Origin: Campylobacter sp. CCUG 57310
Lineage (GTDB): Bacteria > Campylobacterota > Campylobacteria > Campylobacterales > Campylobacteraceae
Assembly (NCBI RefSeq): GCF_013201975.1
Contig: NZ_CP053845.1
Location: 434,001-498,000, forward strand
Length of the DNA stretch: 64,000 nt
Reading direction: 5' to 3'
A model generated the notes under the pieces. The model made no database searches. It was not told the origin of the DNA and saw only the letters and a list, made by a program, of their open reading frames with translations. Of the stretch, positions 62,373-64,000 are shown piece after piece. The stretch's first letter is position 1, and every line of letters begins with the position of its first letter. The translations under genes were made by a program, and so were the position numbers.

Positions 62373-62956
62373 GGCGTTTTTTAAAAGATTTTTAGACATT
62401 TTGGGCGCTGTTTTTTTGATAACTTTAACATTTCCCATTATGCTTGCAACTGGAATTTTTATATATTTTAAGATTAGTAAAGATGTGATTTTTACTCAGG
62501 CTCGCCCGGGACTAAATGCTAAAATTTTTAAGATTTATAAGTTTAAAACGATGAGCGATGAAAGAGATGAGAGTGGAGAGCTTTTAAGTGATGAGGTTAG
62601 GCTTAATAAATTCGGCAAAATGATAAGAAGCCTTAGTCTAGACGAGCTTCCGCAGCTTTTTAATGTGCTAAAAGGCGATATGAGCTTTATCGGTCCGCGC
62701 CCGCTTCTTATAGAGTATCTGCCGCTTTACAGTGCCGAGCAAGCTAAAAGGCATGATGTGCGCCCCGGTATAACAGGACTTGCGCAGGTTAACGGTAGAA
62801 ACGCCATAAGCTGGGAGCAAAAATTTAGATACGACGTAGAGTATGTGCGAAATTTAAGCCTTATTCTAGACGCTAAAATCGCACTTTTAACAATAAAAAA
62901 AGTGCTAAAACGAAGCGATATAAATAAGCACGGAGAGGCTACGACGGTGAAATTTG

Positions 62957-62970
<14 letters not shown>
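62365..62970 (+). CDS. pglC: Phosphoglycosyl transferase PglC
   Basis: 201 residues. A single re-entrant N-terminal membrane helix, then the small cytoplasmic PGT domain: [17 protein letters not shown], the catalytic Asp93-Glu94 in [14 protein letters not shown] and [15 protein letters not shown]. It moves phospho-diNAcBac onto undecaprenyl phosphate, the first membrane step of N-glycan assembly. Overlaps pglA and pglD. Confidence 0.95.

Positions 62971-64000
<1,030 letters not shown>

Overview
The window comes from the chromosome of a Campylobacter species (Campylobacterota). Three things support this: an A+T-rich, densely coding sequence; a gene order that follows what I recall of C. jejuni around Cj0454c-Cj0460, Cj1148-Cj1155 and the LOS/pgl loci; and family-specific proteins (HP0268-type protein, CcoI/CcoS, WaaC/WaaM/WaaF, PglA-E, PglH-J). 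It is not C. jejuni itself. It carries ecotin, three tandem cytochromes c, a double-cubane reductase operon and a rearranged pgl locus, which points to a non-thermophilic, possibly oral or animal, lineage. I cannot fix the species.

Layout. 0-14 kb is mainly housekeeping: prfB, panC-rimO-tilS, a minus-strand operon of divergent PilM/N/O-like inner-membrane proteins plus a TPR-like protein, an acyltransferase, miaB and an HP0268-like protein, then nusA, a 36-residue lipoprotein missed by length cut-offs, dnaX and rho. 14.3-21.7 kb holds a CDF metal exporter, a five-gene operon (activase, double-cubane reductase, and a complete FrcBCA/ribose-type ABC importer), and a threonine synthase-like PLP enzyme next to ridA. 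21.8-25.7 kb holds ccoI-ccoS for cbb3 oxidase assembly and three monohaem cytochrome c paralogues, each with its own promoter.

25.8-40.5 kb makes the LOS inner core. gmhB-hldD-hldE-gmhA make ADP-heptose. The minus-strand locus bounded by waaF and waaC holds GT4, GT9 and GT2 glycosyltransferases, waaM, a polysaccharide deacetylase and one plus-strand O-antigen-ligase-like gene. 40.5-48 kb is a mixed segment: a PolB-type exonuclease, a lipoprotein, a UDP-glucuronate 4-epimerase-like gene, the exported ATP-dependent ligase LigE, an AT-rich XRE-regulator/unknown-protein pair with twin palindromic operators, and nrfHA for respiratory nitrite ammonification behind an FNR-like site.

48.2-64 kb is a glycan assembly line. 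gne/galE is followed by two nucleotide-sugar dehydrogenases with an ecotin gene between them, a Wzx-like flippase and a GT25 enzyme. Then come pglH, pglI, a second PglH-like gene, pglJ, pglB, pglA, pglC, pglD and the start of pglE, which runs off the right edge. In C. jejuni the ABC flippase pglK lies between gne and pglH; here a five-gene block occupies that place.

The most novel-looking items are the reductase-plus-importer operon, ecotin inside the sugar-nucleotide operon, the pgl locus with a Wzx-type flippase and two PglH-like enzymes, and the XRE module with two perfect palindromes about five helical turns apart. No tRNA, rRNA, insertion sequence, prophage or CRISPR array was recognised.
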